From positions 49,416 to 83,700 of the forward strand of contig JAAUZL010000005.1 in NCBI GenBank assembly GCA_014804615.1: DNA of 34,285 nt, written 5' to 3'. Positions within the stretch are counted from its first letter, which is position 1. Each line of letters begins with the position of its first letter. Below, piece by piece: positions 16,203 to 24,805 of the stretch. Origin of the DNA: Lachnospiraceae bacterium (GTDB lineage Bacteria > Bacillota > Clostridia > Lachnospirales > Lachnospiraceae). The translations under genes were made by a program, and so were the position numbers. The notes under the pieces were generated by a model. It did not search any database, had not been told where the DNA came from, and saw only the letters and a program-made list of their open reading frames with translations.

Positions 16203-17699
16203 ATGAACTTTATCTGTAATTTCCCCTTTTTCTCGATCCTTTTAAGCCTTTTTTCCGGCACGATCTGCTCTGTGCTCCCGGGAAAGGCGGCTAAGATCGT
16301 AAACCGCGTTGTGATCGCCGTGATCGGCGTTATGTCGGCAGTGCTTTTGCTTTACCTGCTTTCAACAGGGGAGTCCTTCATTTACTGGATGGGACATTTC
16401 CCTGCCCCCTGGGGCAACGAGATCCGGGCAGGCGTGCTGGAAGCGGGTATGGCCCTCTTCTTCTGCATCATCATGTATCTGTCCATGGCCGGCGGCGCCC
16501 ACAAGCTCTTCGGAGAGGTGGTTGCAACCAAACATAATTTATACTACATTCTGGTGAATCTGCTGTTAAGCTCACTGCTTGCGCTGGTATATACCAACGA
16601 TATGTTCACGGCCTATGTCTTTGTGGAGATCAACACGATCTCCGCCTGCGGCCTGATCATGATCCGGCAGGTGGGCCGTACTATCGTGGCTGCCGTGCGT
16701 TACATGATCATGAGTCTTTTAGGCTCCGGTCTGCTGCTCTTTGGCCTCTGTATCATGTATGATCTGACAGGCCACCTTCTGATGAGCAACATCAAGGAAT
16801 CGGTGAATCTGCTCGTGGCGAACGGCGAATACCAGATACCGCTTATTGTCTCCATAGCTCTGATGTGTATTGGTCTCTGTATCAAAAGCGCACTGTTCCC
16901 TTTCCATGCCTGGCTGCCGGACGCCTATGGTTACTCTACAGTATCCTCTGCAGCGATCCTCTCCAGTCTGGTTTCAAAGGGATATATCTTTTTGCTCATC
17001 AAGATCATTTACCGGGTCATCGGCTTCGATATCTTTGACAATACACGGATCATCGACGTCCTCTTTGTCTTCGGTCTGATGGGTATGATCTTCGGCTCCC
17101 TGAGTGCCATCAAGGAGAATGATATCCGCCGGATGATCGCTTTCTCATCCGTAGCGCAGATCGGTTATATTTACATGGGAATCGGTATGGGTACGCAGCT
17201 AGGTATGGTGGCCAGCGTTTTCCATATTCTGTCCCATGCGGCGACGAAATCTCTGCTGTTTATCGCTGCCATCGGGCTTACGGATGTGTCCGGCGGAAGC
17301 CGCAAATTCATTGAACTGACCGGCTCCGGATACCGCAATAAATGGGCGGGAGTCGCTTTTACGGTAGGCTCTCTCTCTATGGTAGGTGTGCCGCTCTTTT
17401 CCGGCTTTATCAGTAAGCTGCTCTTTTCCCAGGCCGCGGTTCAGATAGCGGACGACAAGATGCTGGCGGCGCTGATCGTCTTAGGGATAAGCACAGTTTT
17501 GAACGCGATCTACTTTATGAAAACGGTGATCCGCATTTACACCCCTGTGGAAGAGACTTCCTATCCCAGTGTCACTATTTGGGACAGGATACCCTATGCT
17601 GTGGTATTGGTATTTTTCATTGTGTTAAACGTCCTTCTGGGTGTAAGCTCTCAGCCGATCGTGGATATGATCGGGCAGGGGCTCTCCATGTTTTCATAG
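16203..17699 (+). CDS. Antiporter-like subunit 1 (MrpD/NuoN/MbhH type)
   Basis: The 498-residue protein has about 14 helices of the proton-conducting Proton_antipo_M family. All key polar residues are seen: E142 in helix 5 (YVFVEINTISAC), K228 in helix 7 (IKSALFPFHAWLPDAYG, with H235), K259 in helix 8 (SLVSKGY), and a lysine in the helix 12 motif FSGFISKLLFS. It directly follows subunit C, as MrpD does, making it the best MrpD/MbhH equivalent. It is expected to move H+ across the membrane against Na+ or K+. GGAGG lies ten bases upstream of the ATG. Confidence 0.93.
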   Translation: MNFICNFPFFSILLSLFSGTICSVLPGKAAKIVNRVVIAVIGVMSAVLLLYLLSTGESFIYWMGHFPAPWGNEIRAGVLEAGMALFFCIIMYLSMAGGAHKLFGEVVATKHNLYYILVNLLLSSLLALVYTNDMFTAYVFVEINTISACGLIMIRQVGRTIVAAVRYMIMSLLGSGLLLFGLCIMYDLTGHLLMSNIKESVNLLVANGEYQIPLIVSIALMCIGLCIKSALFPFHAWLPDAYGYSTVSSAAILSSLVSKGYIFLLIKIIYRVIGFDIFDNTRIIDVLFVFGLMGMIFGSLSAIKENDIRRMIAFSSVAQIGYIYMGIGMGTQLGMVASVFHILSHAATKSLLFIAAIGLTDVSGGSRKFIELTGSGYRNKWAGVAFTVGSLSMVGVPLFSGFISKLLFSQAAVQIADDKMLAALIVLGISTVLNAIYFMKTVIRIYTPVEETSYPSVTIWDRIPYAVVLVFFIVLNVLLGVSSQPIVDMIGQGLSMFS

Positions 17700-17716
17700 G
17701 CTAAGGGGGTAACGAT

Positions 17717-19204
17717 ATGTATTTGATTCTTTTATCCATATTTTTTCCGATCCTGGCAGGACTGTTTTTATTGATCTGCTATCGGACGCCTGTGGCGGGA
17801 GCCGCTAAGAGCGCTGACCGGAAAAAGCTTTTGACACTGACAGGAAGCTTCCTTATCCTCACGGCTTTGTGTGCCGCCGCTGCGGCCCTGACCGTAAAGA
17901 AAAGCTTTACTCTGTTTTATCTGACTAAGACGCTTCCGATCTATTTTCAGATCGATGAGGTAGGAAGACTCTTTGACTTGCTTGTGATCATAGTGGTGCT
18001 CTGCGCAGGCTTTTTCTCCTTCGAGTACATGAAGCACGAGGAGCGAGAGGGCCGCTACTATGGCTATTATTTGATGGTATTCGGTGTATTGAACGCCTTA
18101 TGTTTTGCGGGCAACCTGATCACCTTTTATCTGTTCTTTGAGCTTTTGACCCTGTCCTCCATGCCTCTGGTGCTGCATAACGGCTCCCGGGAGGCGATCA
18201 TGGCGGGATTGAAATATTTATTTTATTCTCTGTGCGGTGCATACGGCGCTTTATTTGGCATCTATTTCCTTGCCCGCAGCAGTGATACCCTCACCTTCAC
18301 GGCGGGCGGTGTCCGGCTGCAGACCGAGGGACAGGCTGGTTTCCTGCTGCTTGTGGCCTTTGTGATGCTTCTGGGCTTCGGCGTAAAGGCCGGCATGTTT
18401 CCCATGCACGCATGGCTGCCCACGGCGCATCCGGTGGCTCCTGCCCCGGCTTCTGCGGTGTTATCCGCGGTTATCGTCAAGGCAGGTATCCTTGCCATCG
18501 TCCGGGTGACCTGCTATATCTTCGGCATGGACTTTCTGCGGGGAACCTGGGTACAGACGGCCTGGATCATTCTGACACTGACTACCGTGTTCCTGGGCTC
18601 CATGTTAGCTTACAGAGAACCGGTTTTGAAAAAAAGACTGGCCTATTCCACGGTGAGTCAGCTCTCCTACATTCTGTTCGGTCTGGCTGTCATGGACGGC
18701 GCTGCCCTCACGGGAAGCCTTTTACATGTACTGGCCCACGGCTTCATCAAGGCCACTCTCTTTCTCTGCGCCGGTGCGATCATCTACACCACGGGCAAGA
18801 CGCGGGTGGAGGAACTCCGCGGCATCGGCAAGGAAATGCCACTCACGATGTGGTGCTACACCTTTGTCTCTCTGGGGCTGATTGGTATTCCGCCCACAGG
18901 TGGCTTTATCAGTAAATGGTATTTAGCTGTGGGTGCATTGCACAGCTCGATCCCCGTATTCTGTTTCTTAGGACCGGCTGTTTTGCTCATCAGCGCACTT
19001 CTCACCGCAGGATACCTGCTGCCGCTTACGGTTCAGGGCTTTTTCCCGGGAGCAGATTACGACTATGGCAGTCTGCAAAAAAGAGAACCCAGTCGGTTTA
19101 TGACAATACCGATCCTAATTATGACATTTTTGTCAGTTCTTATCGGCCTTTTCCCCGGCGTGGTCGTCGATTATCTGGCGAATATCGTCGGCGCCGTATT
19201 ATAA
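17717..19204 (+). CDS. Antiporter-like subunit 2 (MrpD/NuoM type)
   Basis: The 495-residue, about 14-helix proton-conducting subunit has E142 (LFFELLTLSSMP), K224 and H231 in VKAGMFPMHAWLPTAHP (second His at 238), K255 in helix 8 and the helix 12 lysine in TGGFISKWYL. The C-terminal segment FFPGADYDYGSL is nearly repeated in the next gene (FFPGRDFDYGTV), so these two are close paralogs. The full set of conserved residues argues for an active translocation module. GGGGG lies seven bases before the ATG. Confidence 0.92.
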   Translation: MYLILLSIFFPILAGLFLLICYRTPVAGAAKSADRKKLLTLTGSFLILTALCAAAAALTVKKSFTLFYLTKTLPIYFQIDEVGRLFDLLVIIVVLCAGFFSFEYMKHEEREGRYYGYYLMVFGVLNALCFAGNLITFYLFFELLTLSSMPLVLHNGSREAIMAGLKYLFYSLCGAYGALFGIYFLARSSDTLTFTAGGVRLQTEGQAGFLLLVAFVMLLGFGVKAGMFPMHAWLPTAHPVAPAPASAVLSAVIVKAGILAIVRVTCYIFGMDFLRGTWVQTAWIILTLTTVFLGSMLAYREPVLKKRLAYSTVSQLSYILFGLAVMDGAALTGSLLHVLAHGFIKATLFLCAGAIIYTTGKTRVEELRGIGKEMPLTMWCYTFVSLGLIGIPPTGGFISKWYLAVGALHSSIPVFCFLGPAVLLISALLTAGYLLPLTVQGFFPGADYDYGSLQKREPSRFMTIPILIMTFLSVLIGLFPGVVVDYLANIVGAVL

Positions 19205-19216
19205 GGAGGTGACATT

Positions 19217-20680
19217 ATGATTATTTCCGTTATCCTGATTCCTTTCATAGCCGGAGCCCTTGTGCCTGCTCTCCCTTTTCGGAAAAGGTGGCAGAAGGAA
19301 GTATTTTTAGAGACTGCGGTAGTGGTCAACAGTATTCTGGTATGGTATCTGCTCCTGCATCACTCGGACAGTACCTTCCTGCTGGCGCACTTTACGGGTA
19401 ATTTGAATATCAGCTTCCGTGTAGACGGCATGAGTATGGTTTTCGCGGGACTTGTATCTGCGCTCTGGCCTTTTGCTACGCTCTACGCCTTTGAGTACAT
19501 GACAAAAGAGGAGCATGAAAATGTATTTTTCCTCTTTTATACCGTGACATATGGCGTGACGCTGGGAATTGCCTTTGCAGCCAACCTGCTGACCATGTAT
19601 TTCTTTTACGAATTGTTGACCCTGGTGACAGTGCCTCTGGTCATGCACACGCTGACCCGCGAGGCTATCCTTGCGAGCCGCAAATACCTCTACTATTCTC
19701 TGGGCGGTGCAGCCTTTGCCTTCATCGGATTGATCATGGTGATCGTCTACGGCGGTACCACAGATTTTATTCTGGGCGGCGTTTTTGACCTTGCGAAGAT
19801 TGAGGAAAACACGAATGTTTTGCTGTTCATTTATGTGATGGCCTTCATGGGCTTCGGCGTTAAGGCGGCAGTCTGCCCCTTCAACTCCTGGCTCCCCCAA
19901 GCGGGTGTTGCGCCCACCCCTGTCACTGCCCTTCTCCATGCGGTGGCCGTGGTAAAAGCCGGCGCTTTCGCCATCCTACGGCTTACCTACTATTGCTTTG
20001 GCACGAACTTTTTAAAAGGCACCTGGGCACAGGACGTAGTCATGGCAGTGGTCATGTTCACCATCGTATACGGCTGCAGCCGGGCTGTGAAGGAGACGCA
20101 CCTGAAAAGGCGGCTGGCCTATTCCACCATCAGCAACCTCTCCTACATCCTCTTCGGCGTAGTCATCATGACTCCTCTGGGAATGGCGGCCGCATTGTCG
20201 CATCTGGTCTTTCATGCGATCATGAAGATCAGCTCCTTCTTCTGTGCAGGAGCGATCATGCACCAGACCGATCGCCATTATGTACATGAACTGGATGGTC
20301 TGGGTTATAAGATGCCCTGCATATTCGGCATTTTTACGCTTTCCTCTCTGGCACTCATGGGTGTCCCGGGACTGGCAGGCTTTATCAGCAAATGGAACCT
20401 GGCATCAGCAGCCGCAGAGAGCGGCAATCCCCTTGCCTACGGCGGCGTTGCATGCCTGCTGGTATCGGCGCTTTTGACAGCAATCTACATGCTCTCCATC
20501 GTGGTTCGTGCTTTCTTCCCCGGGAGAGATTTTGATTACGGCACAGTAGCCGAAGCCAAGGATCCCAACTGGAAGATGCTTGTGCCGCTGTTTGTATTCA
20601 GCTTGTTTATCATCCTGTTCGGCGTATATTCACAGCCGATCGTAAACTTTTTTATTAACGTGGCAATGGGAGGCGTGTGA
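19217..20680 (+). CDS. Antiporter-like subunit 3 (MrpD/NuoM type) with altered helix-7 motif
   Basis: The 487-residue protein is a close paralog of the preceding gene product. It keeps E132 (FFYELLTLVTVP), K216 in helix 7, K247 in helix 8 and the helix 12 lysine (AGFISKWNL). However, the loop after helix 7 reads CPFNSWLPQAGVAPTP, so both histidines conserved in subunits 2 and 4 are replaced (N223, G230) and the FP start is CP. An extra histidine, H241, precedes helix 8. AAGGAGG precedes the ATG. It may have a changed ion path or serve a structural role; this is inference from the substitutions. Confidence 0.92.
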   Translation: MIISVILIPFIAGALVPALPFRKRWQKEVFLETAVVVNSILVWYLLLHHSDSTFLLAHFTGNLNISFRVDGMSMVFAGLVSALWPFATLYAFEYMTKEEHENVFFLFYTVTYGVTLGIAFAANLLTMYFFYELLTLVTVPLVMHTLTREAILASRKYLYYSLGGAAFAFIGLIMVIVYGGTTDFILGGVFDLAKIEENTNVLLFIYVMAFMGFGVKAAVCPFNSWLPQAGVAPTPVTALLHAVAVVKAGAFAILRLTYYCFGTNFLKGTWAQDVVMAVVMFTIVYGCSRAVKETHLKRRLAYSTISNLSYILFGVVIMTPLGMAAALSHLVFHAIMKISSFFCAGAIMHQTDRHYVHELDGLGYKMPCIFGIFTLSSLALMGVPGLAGFISKWNLASAAAESGNPLAYGGVACLLVSALLTAIYMLSIVVRAFFPGRDFDYGTVAEAKDPNWKMLVPLFVFSLFIILFGVYSQPIVNFFINVAMGGV

Positions 20681-20682
20681 CT

Positions 20683-22806
20683 ATGAATAATTCATATGTA
20701 TTAATCGAGGGCGCGGTTTTCCTGCCAATGGCGGCGGGCCTGATCGGCTACGGAATCGGTCGTTTTAACAAAAAAACCCGCAATCTGTTTGCGGATATCA
20801 TAACATGTGTTACCTTTGTTCTCTGCGGCATCCTGCTTCTACAGGTTTTAGGTGGGACAACGACCGACGGAATGGTCACAATTCCTTACATCTGCGGTAT
20901 GGGACTGCATTTCACACTGGACGGCTTCCGCGCCATATACGGAACGATCGCCGCATTTATGTGGTTTATGACCACCCTGTTTTCCGGTGAATATTTCGGC
21001 CATTACCGAAACCGCAACCGCTATTATCTGTTTTTACTGCTGACCCTGGGTGCAACGGAAGGAATCTTCTTCTCCGCTGATTTCTATACCACTTTTATCT
21101 TTTTTGAAATCATGTCACTGGCCTCCTATGTGTGGGTGGCTCACGATGAAAAACCCGATTCTCTGCGGGCGGCAGGTACTTACCTTGCCGTAGCCGTGAT
21201 CGGCGGCCTGGTGATGCTGATGGGAATCTTCCTGCTCTATGACGCGGCAGGTACTCTCTTCTTTGCGGATTTAGCGGGCATGCCCTTTTCATCCGGGGAC
21301 GCATCTATGCAGATCTGGGCGGCGGGCTTTTGCCTCCTGTTTGGCTTCGGAGCCAAAGCGGGTGCGTTCCCGCTGCATATCTGGCTGCCGAAGGCACATC
21401 CGGTGGCTCCGGCTCCCGCCTCCGCACTGTTATCAGGTATTCTGACCAAGGCAGGTATGTACGGTATTTTGATCCTGACCTCCTACCTCTTTTTAGGGAG
21501 CGCGGCCTGGGGCGCTATGATTCTGCTTCTGGGCGTTCTCACTATGGTGGTGGGGGCTGTGCTCGCCCTGTTTTCCATTGACCTGAAGCGGACACTGGCT
21601 TGTTCCTCCGTCTCTCAGATCGGATTTATTCTGGTGGGCGTCGGCATGTCCGGCCTGTTGGGAGCAGAGAATGCGCTTGCCCTGCGCGGCAGCCTTTTAC
21701 ACATGGTAAATCATTCCCTGATCAAGCTGGCGCTGTTCATGGCTGCCGGCGTGGTCTTTATGAATGTGCACAAGCTGGATCTGAATGCAATCCAAGGCTT
21801 TGGACGGCACAAACCTCTCCTGAACTATATCTTTTTGATGGGTGCTCTGGGCATCAGCGGCGTACCGCTCTGGAACGGCTATGTCAGTAAGACATTGATC
21901 CACGAGAGCATTGTGGAATACTGTAACCTGATCCGCGAGGGAAAAGCGGCAGGACCTTTTGGCGGATCCCTGATGAGCGGTATCGAATGGATCTTCCTGA
22001 TCAGCGGCGGCCTCACAGCTGCCTACATGCTAAAGCTCTATGTCTGCCTTTTCCTGGAAAAAAATGCAGACCCCGAGGTGCAGAAAACCTATGACGATCT
22101 GCATGGCCGCTATATGAACCGAACAAGCGCCCTGGCACTCACCCTGAGCGCAACCCTGCTGCCAATAGGAGGCTTTCTCCCAAATATCGTGATGGACGGC
22201 ATCGCCGATCTGGGACAGGGATTCCTGTTTGCAGCGGATGCAGAACGTGTTTCCTACTTTTCCCTTGAAAATCTGAGAGGCAGCCTCATCTCTTTGGTCT
22301 TCGGCCTGCTGATCTACGGATTTATCGTCCGTCCTCTGCTGCGGAAGCCTTTGCCTGACGCCGCAAACATATGTTATGTAAACCGATTGCCAGCTTGGCT
22401 TGATCTGGAAAATGTAGTCTACCGTCCCGTACTGTTACAGATCCTTCCCTTTGCCTTTGGTATGATCTGCCGCTTCCTGGACAGTCTGGTAGACACCCTC
22501 GTGGTGATTCTCAGAAAGACCATCTACCGCGACGAAAAGCTGCCCCACGAACTGGCGGAAGGCACGCCTCTGACCCACCTGTGCGCCTGCATAGCCTCCG
22601 CTTTCCAAAAACTGGGCAATCTTACCATTCACAGAAAGAATCCCAGAACGCAGGACTACGAACATCGTCTGGCCCTGTTCCAGGAAGAGTGGGCCGAGAA
22701 CAGCACGATGATCTCCAGAAGTATGTCCTTCGGATTGCTGTTGTTCTGTGTCGGATTGATCCTGACCGTGGCTTATCTGTTTGTTAAGGATGTGTTTGGG
22801 CTGTAG
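20683..22806 (+). CDS. Antiporter-like subunit 4 (MrpA/NuoL type, C-terminally extended)
   Basis: The 707-residue protein has an antiporter core with E142 (FFEIMSLASYVW), K225/H232/H239 in AKAGAFPLHIWLPKAHP, K256 and the helix 12 lysine (WNGYVSKTLIHES). A tail of about 170 residues contains a helix near 540-560 (LVFGLLIYGFIV), a soluble linker, and a final helix (FGLLLFCVGLILTVAYLFV). The lateral C-terminal helices recall NuoL and the long MrpA core, but the MbhD/MbhE parts of MrpA are encoded upstream as separate genes. ATG 20683 is chosen because GGGAGG lies nine bases upstream; a GTG at 20677 is too close to that site. It is the last antiporter gene. Confidence 0.92.
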   Translation: MNNSYVLIEGAVFLPMAAGLIGYGIGRFNKKTRNLFADIITCVTFVLCGILLLQVLGGTTTDGMVTIPYICGMGLHFTLDGFRAIYGTIAAFMWFMTTLFSGEYFGHYRNRNRYYLFLLLTLGATEGIFFSADFYTTFIFFEIMSLASYVWVAHDEKPDSLRAAGTYLAVAVIGGLVMLMGIFLLYDAAGTLFFADLAGMPFSSGDASMQIWAAGFCLLFGFGAKAGAFPLHIWLPKAHPVAPAPASALLSGILTKAGMYGILILTSYLFLGSAAWGAMILLLGVLTMVVGAVLALFSIDLKRTLACSSVSQIGFILVGVGMSGLLGAENALALRGSLLHMVNHSLIKLALFMAAGVVFMNVHKLDLNAIQGFGRHKPLLNYIFLMGALGISGVPLWNGYVSKTLIHESIVEYCNLIREGKAAGPFGGSLMSGIEWIFLISGGLTAAYMLKLYVCLFLEKNADPEVQKTYDDLHGRYMNRTSALALTLSATLLPIGGFLPNIVMDGIADLGQGFLFAADAERVSYFSLENLRGSLISLVFGLLIYGFIVRPLLRKPLPDAANICYVNRLPAWLDLENVVYRPVLLQILPFAFGMICRFLDSLVDTLVVILRKTIYRDEKLPHELAEGTPLTHLCACIASAFQKLGNLTIHRKNPRTQDYEHRLALFQEEWAENSTMISRSMSFGLLLFCVGLILTVAYLFVKDVFGL

Positions 22807-22828
22807 TTCCCATAAGAAATATGCGAAA

Positions 22829-22852
22829 CAGGGAGAATGGCATTTCTCCCTG
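22829..22852 (+). other. RNA hairpin between the antiporter operon and the next gene
   Basis: CAGGGAGAA (22829-22837) pairs perfectly with TTCTCCCTG (22844-22852) around a six-base loop. No T-run follows, so it is not a classic terminator. It ends four bases before the ribosome binding site of the downstream gene and could act as a processing, stability or translation-tuning element. Confidence 0.45.
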
Positions 22853-22870
22853 AGAAGAGGAATATATCAT

Positions 22871-23212
22871 ATGGAAAAGCGAATTTTAAATTACAGAAAA
22901 TATATAGATGAACTGCTTGCACGGGATAATTTGGATTGGGAAGCGGTGATAAAAGAGCATCTGATTCAAGTTTCCTTTTTCCAGCATGAGCGGCTGATTC
23001 ACCTGATTGTGACAGTTACCTTTGCTCTTCTTGAGATAATCGCGATCGCGCTGGCAACGGTATCCTTTTCGATTGGTATCGGCCTGCTGGCAATTGCGCT
23101 GCTTGTTCTTCTGATCCCTTACATCCGGCATTATTACATTCTGGAAAACGAAGTCCAGAAGATGTACGGGCAATATGATCGGATGGTGGCGAAGCGGGAT
23201 CAGGGTCATTAA
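22871..23212 (+). CDS. Small two-helix membrane protein of unknown function
   Basis: The 113-residue protein has a charged N-terminal part (about 1-40, RILNYRKYIDELLARDNLDWE), two adjacent transmembrane helices (about 44-63 and 68-87) and a basic/acidic tail (LENEVQKMYGQYDRMVAKRD). The ATG at 22871 has AGAGGA about ten bases upstream; a longer frame from 22781 overlaps the antiporter gene and is less likely. It lies 64 bases after the antiporter operon on the same strand and before a strong terminator, so it may be co-transcribed. I recognise no named family. Confidence 0.75.
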   Translation: MEKRILNYRKYIDELLARDNLDWEAVIKEHLIQVSFFQHERLIHLIVTVTFALLEIIAIALATVSFSIGIGLLAIALLVLLIPYIRHYYILENEVQKMYGQYDRMVAKRDQGH

Positions 23213-23247
23213 CACATCCCCCTCTTGTGGTTTCTTTCAGGATACGT

Positions 23248-23282
23248 AAAAGGGAGATATTCATAATAAATATCTCCCTTTT
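23248..23282. terminator. Strong bidirectional terminator
   Basis: A perfect 13-base stem, AAAAGGGAGATAT (23248-23260) with ATATCTCCCTTTT (23270-23282), encloses a nine-base loop and ends in T-runs on both strands. It sits between convergent genes ending at 23212 (plus) and 23303 (minus) and can serve both. Confidence 0.85.
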
Positions 23283-23302
23283 CGGGAAAGTGTATCCACT
23301 GC

Positions 23303-24805
23303 TTAAAATTTGATCGGCTTTTTCATCTCTTCCGCAAGATACCGAACCGCGCCGCCATACACGTCAAGCTCCTTTGCTTCTGCCAGCATTTCTTCATATG
23401 CCTCACGCAAAAGCATCTTAATTTCGCTTCCATCTCTTTCATCTGTCGTATTGCGTGCCATCCTTACAGCTCCATCCATCTTATTGCAGACAATATTCAA
23501 TGCCGCTTTCTGCCTTTCGTCCAGGTGTGCATCTCCCAGCTTCTGGATTTCACCTTTAAGGTAAAACAGTATAATGCCCTCCTGCATCGCCAGGTCACTG
23601 TACACCTTCTCTGCCGTGCATTTGATCTCGGAATCTTTTTTCACACCCTCAATCGTCCTGGTTGTGTCCCATGACAGGTTCCGGAAAAACTCTGCCGCCT
23701 CGCCAAGCTTCTCTTTGAAATACGAAATACCGTCAAAAAGCTGTCTATGTTGCGGTGTGCGCAGGATATCCATATCGGCGGCAAACAGAATCGTTTCTAT
23801 ACGGAACACAGTGTCCTCCAGAAAATAAGCCGTCACCTCCTCCAGTGCCAGGGAATCCAACTCCTCCGCAATCTCTCGGACACCTTCCGCAATATAGCCA
23901 TAAGGCAGGCTCGGATCCGACAGTTTTTCGCCTGCTTCCATGCCCGCTTCCACTGCATCCTGAATCTTCTGCGCCGCATTTTTCCTCATATCTTGGAAAA
24001 TCAGCGCTGACAGCTCATTCAGGAAATCCACGATTTTGCCCGAACTGATCCGAGCATTCTGTGCCAGTCGGTCATATTTCTCACACAGAAGCTGAAATGC
24101 TGCACGGTGTTCTGGCATAGCTCTGGCAATCATTAGTCCCACCTGAAACGCCGTGATGCTGGCTTCAAAAGCTGCATCCTCCACAGCCTTTATAATCAGA
24201 AAACGGGCTGATATCTCATCTGTTTCCTGCGTTATTGAATTAACACGTTCCAAAACCTTTTTTAGTTCCTCCGCCATTTTCTCTGTTCTTTCGGACGCAA
24301 ACTCCCAAACCTTTGTATAAACTGTTGCCGCGTCTCCGGTAGCCCCTTTCTGCTTCCTGGTATCCGCTGCCGTCTCCTTTGCCTGTACAATCAGGCTGTT
24401 CAGTTCACGAATCATCTCATCTGTGGCTTTTGAATTCAACATTGCACTCTCCTCCTTTTTTGCTCCTGGGAAGCCTATGGCAGAATGATATTTCCTGTAT
24501 TCCGTCGGCGTCACGCCCAGATACGCTTTGAAGCTGCGGGTAAATCCTTCATGGGAATCGTAGCTGTATTTCAACGCAATGGCAATGACAGAATCCTTAG
24601 TTCCAGCAAGGTCTTCCGCAGCCAGGAAAAGCCTGCGCCTGGTTACATATCCCATGACGGTCTCTCCCATGGCCTCTCGAAAGATACGCTGGTAATGATA
24701 TTTGGAAAAATGGACGCCTTCCGCAAGCATTTCTACGGTGAGCTTCTCCTGAATCCTTTCCTCTATCATGGCTAGGGAACGGAATATTGGATCTTTATCC
24801 TTCAT
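23303..24805 (-). CDS. AraC-family regulator with a large C-terminal helical domain
   Basis: The 500-residue protein has the paired helix-turn-helix AraC DNA-binding domain at its N-terminus (about 10-107; LTVEMLAEGVHFSKYHYQRIF and the second unit ending GFTRSFKAYLGVTPTEYRKY). About 390 residues follow that look almost entirely alpha-helical and coiled-coil-like, with no recognised ligand fold. A stretch near residues 205-260 weakly recalls the methyl-accepting chemotaxis hairpin (IARAMPEHRAAFQLL, then DRLAQNA), but this is only a resemblance. N-terminal placement of the DNA-binding domain is typical of the Rob/GyrI-type subgroup, where small effectors bind C-terminally. ATG 24805 has AGGAGG six bases upstream. 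Its targets are unknown. Confidence 0.88.
   Translation of the reverse strand: MKDKDPIFRSLAMIEERIQEKLTVEMLAEGVHFSKYHYQRIFREAMGETVMGYVTRRRLFLAAEDLAGTKDSVIAIALKYSYDSHEGFTRSFKAYLGVTPTEYRKYHSAIGFPGAKKEESAMLNSKATDEMIRELNSLIVQAKETAADTRKQKGATGDAATVYTKVWEFASERTEKMAEELKKVLERVNSITQETDEISARFLIIKAVEDAAFEASITAFQVGLMIARAMPEHRAAFQLLCEKYDRLAQNARISSGKIVDFLNELSALIFQDMRKNAAQKIQDAVEAGMEAGEKLSDPSLPYGYIAEGVREIAEELDSLALEEVTAYFLEDTVFRIETILFAADMDILRTPQHRQLFDGISYFKEKLGEAAEFFRNLSWDTTRTIEGVKKDSEIKCTAEKVYSDLAMQEGIILFYLKGEIQKLGDAHLDERQKAALNIVCNKMDGAVRMARNTTDERDGSEIKMLLREAYEEMLAEAKELDVYGGAVRYLAEEMKKPIKF

Noticed and set aside
19307-19939. Minus-strand open frame of 210 codons
   Set aside because: It lies opposite antiporter-like subunit 3; its product is rich in His, Gln and Arg, as expected for a shadow of a membrane protein gene.
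13431-22806. Operon as a complex I or membrane-bound hydrogenase
   Set aside because: Several subunits resemble NuoL/M/N and NuoK, but no NuoB, C, D, H or I or hydrogenase subunit is encoded in the window, and MrpE, F, G and MnhB identify it as Mrp-type.
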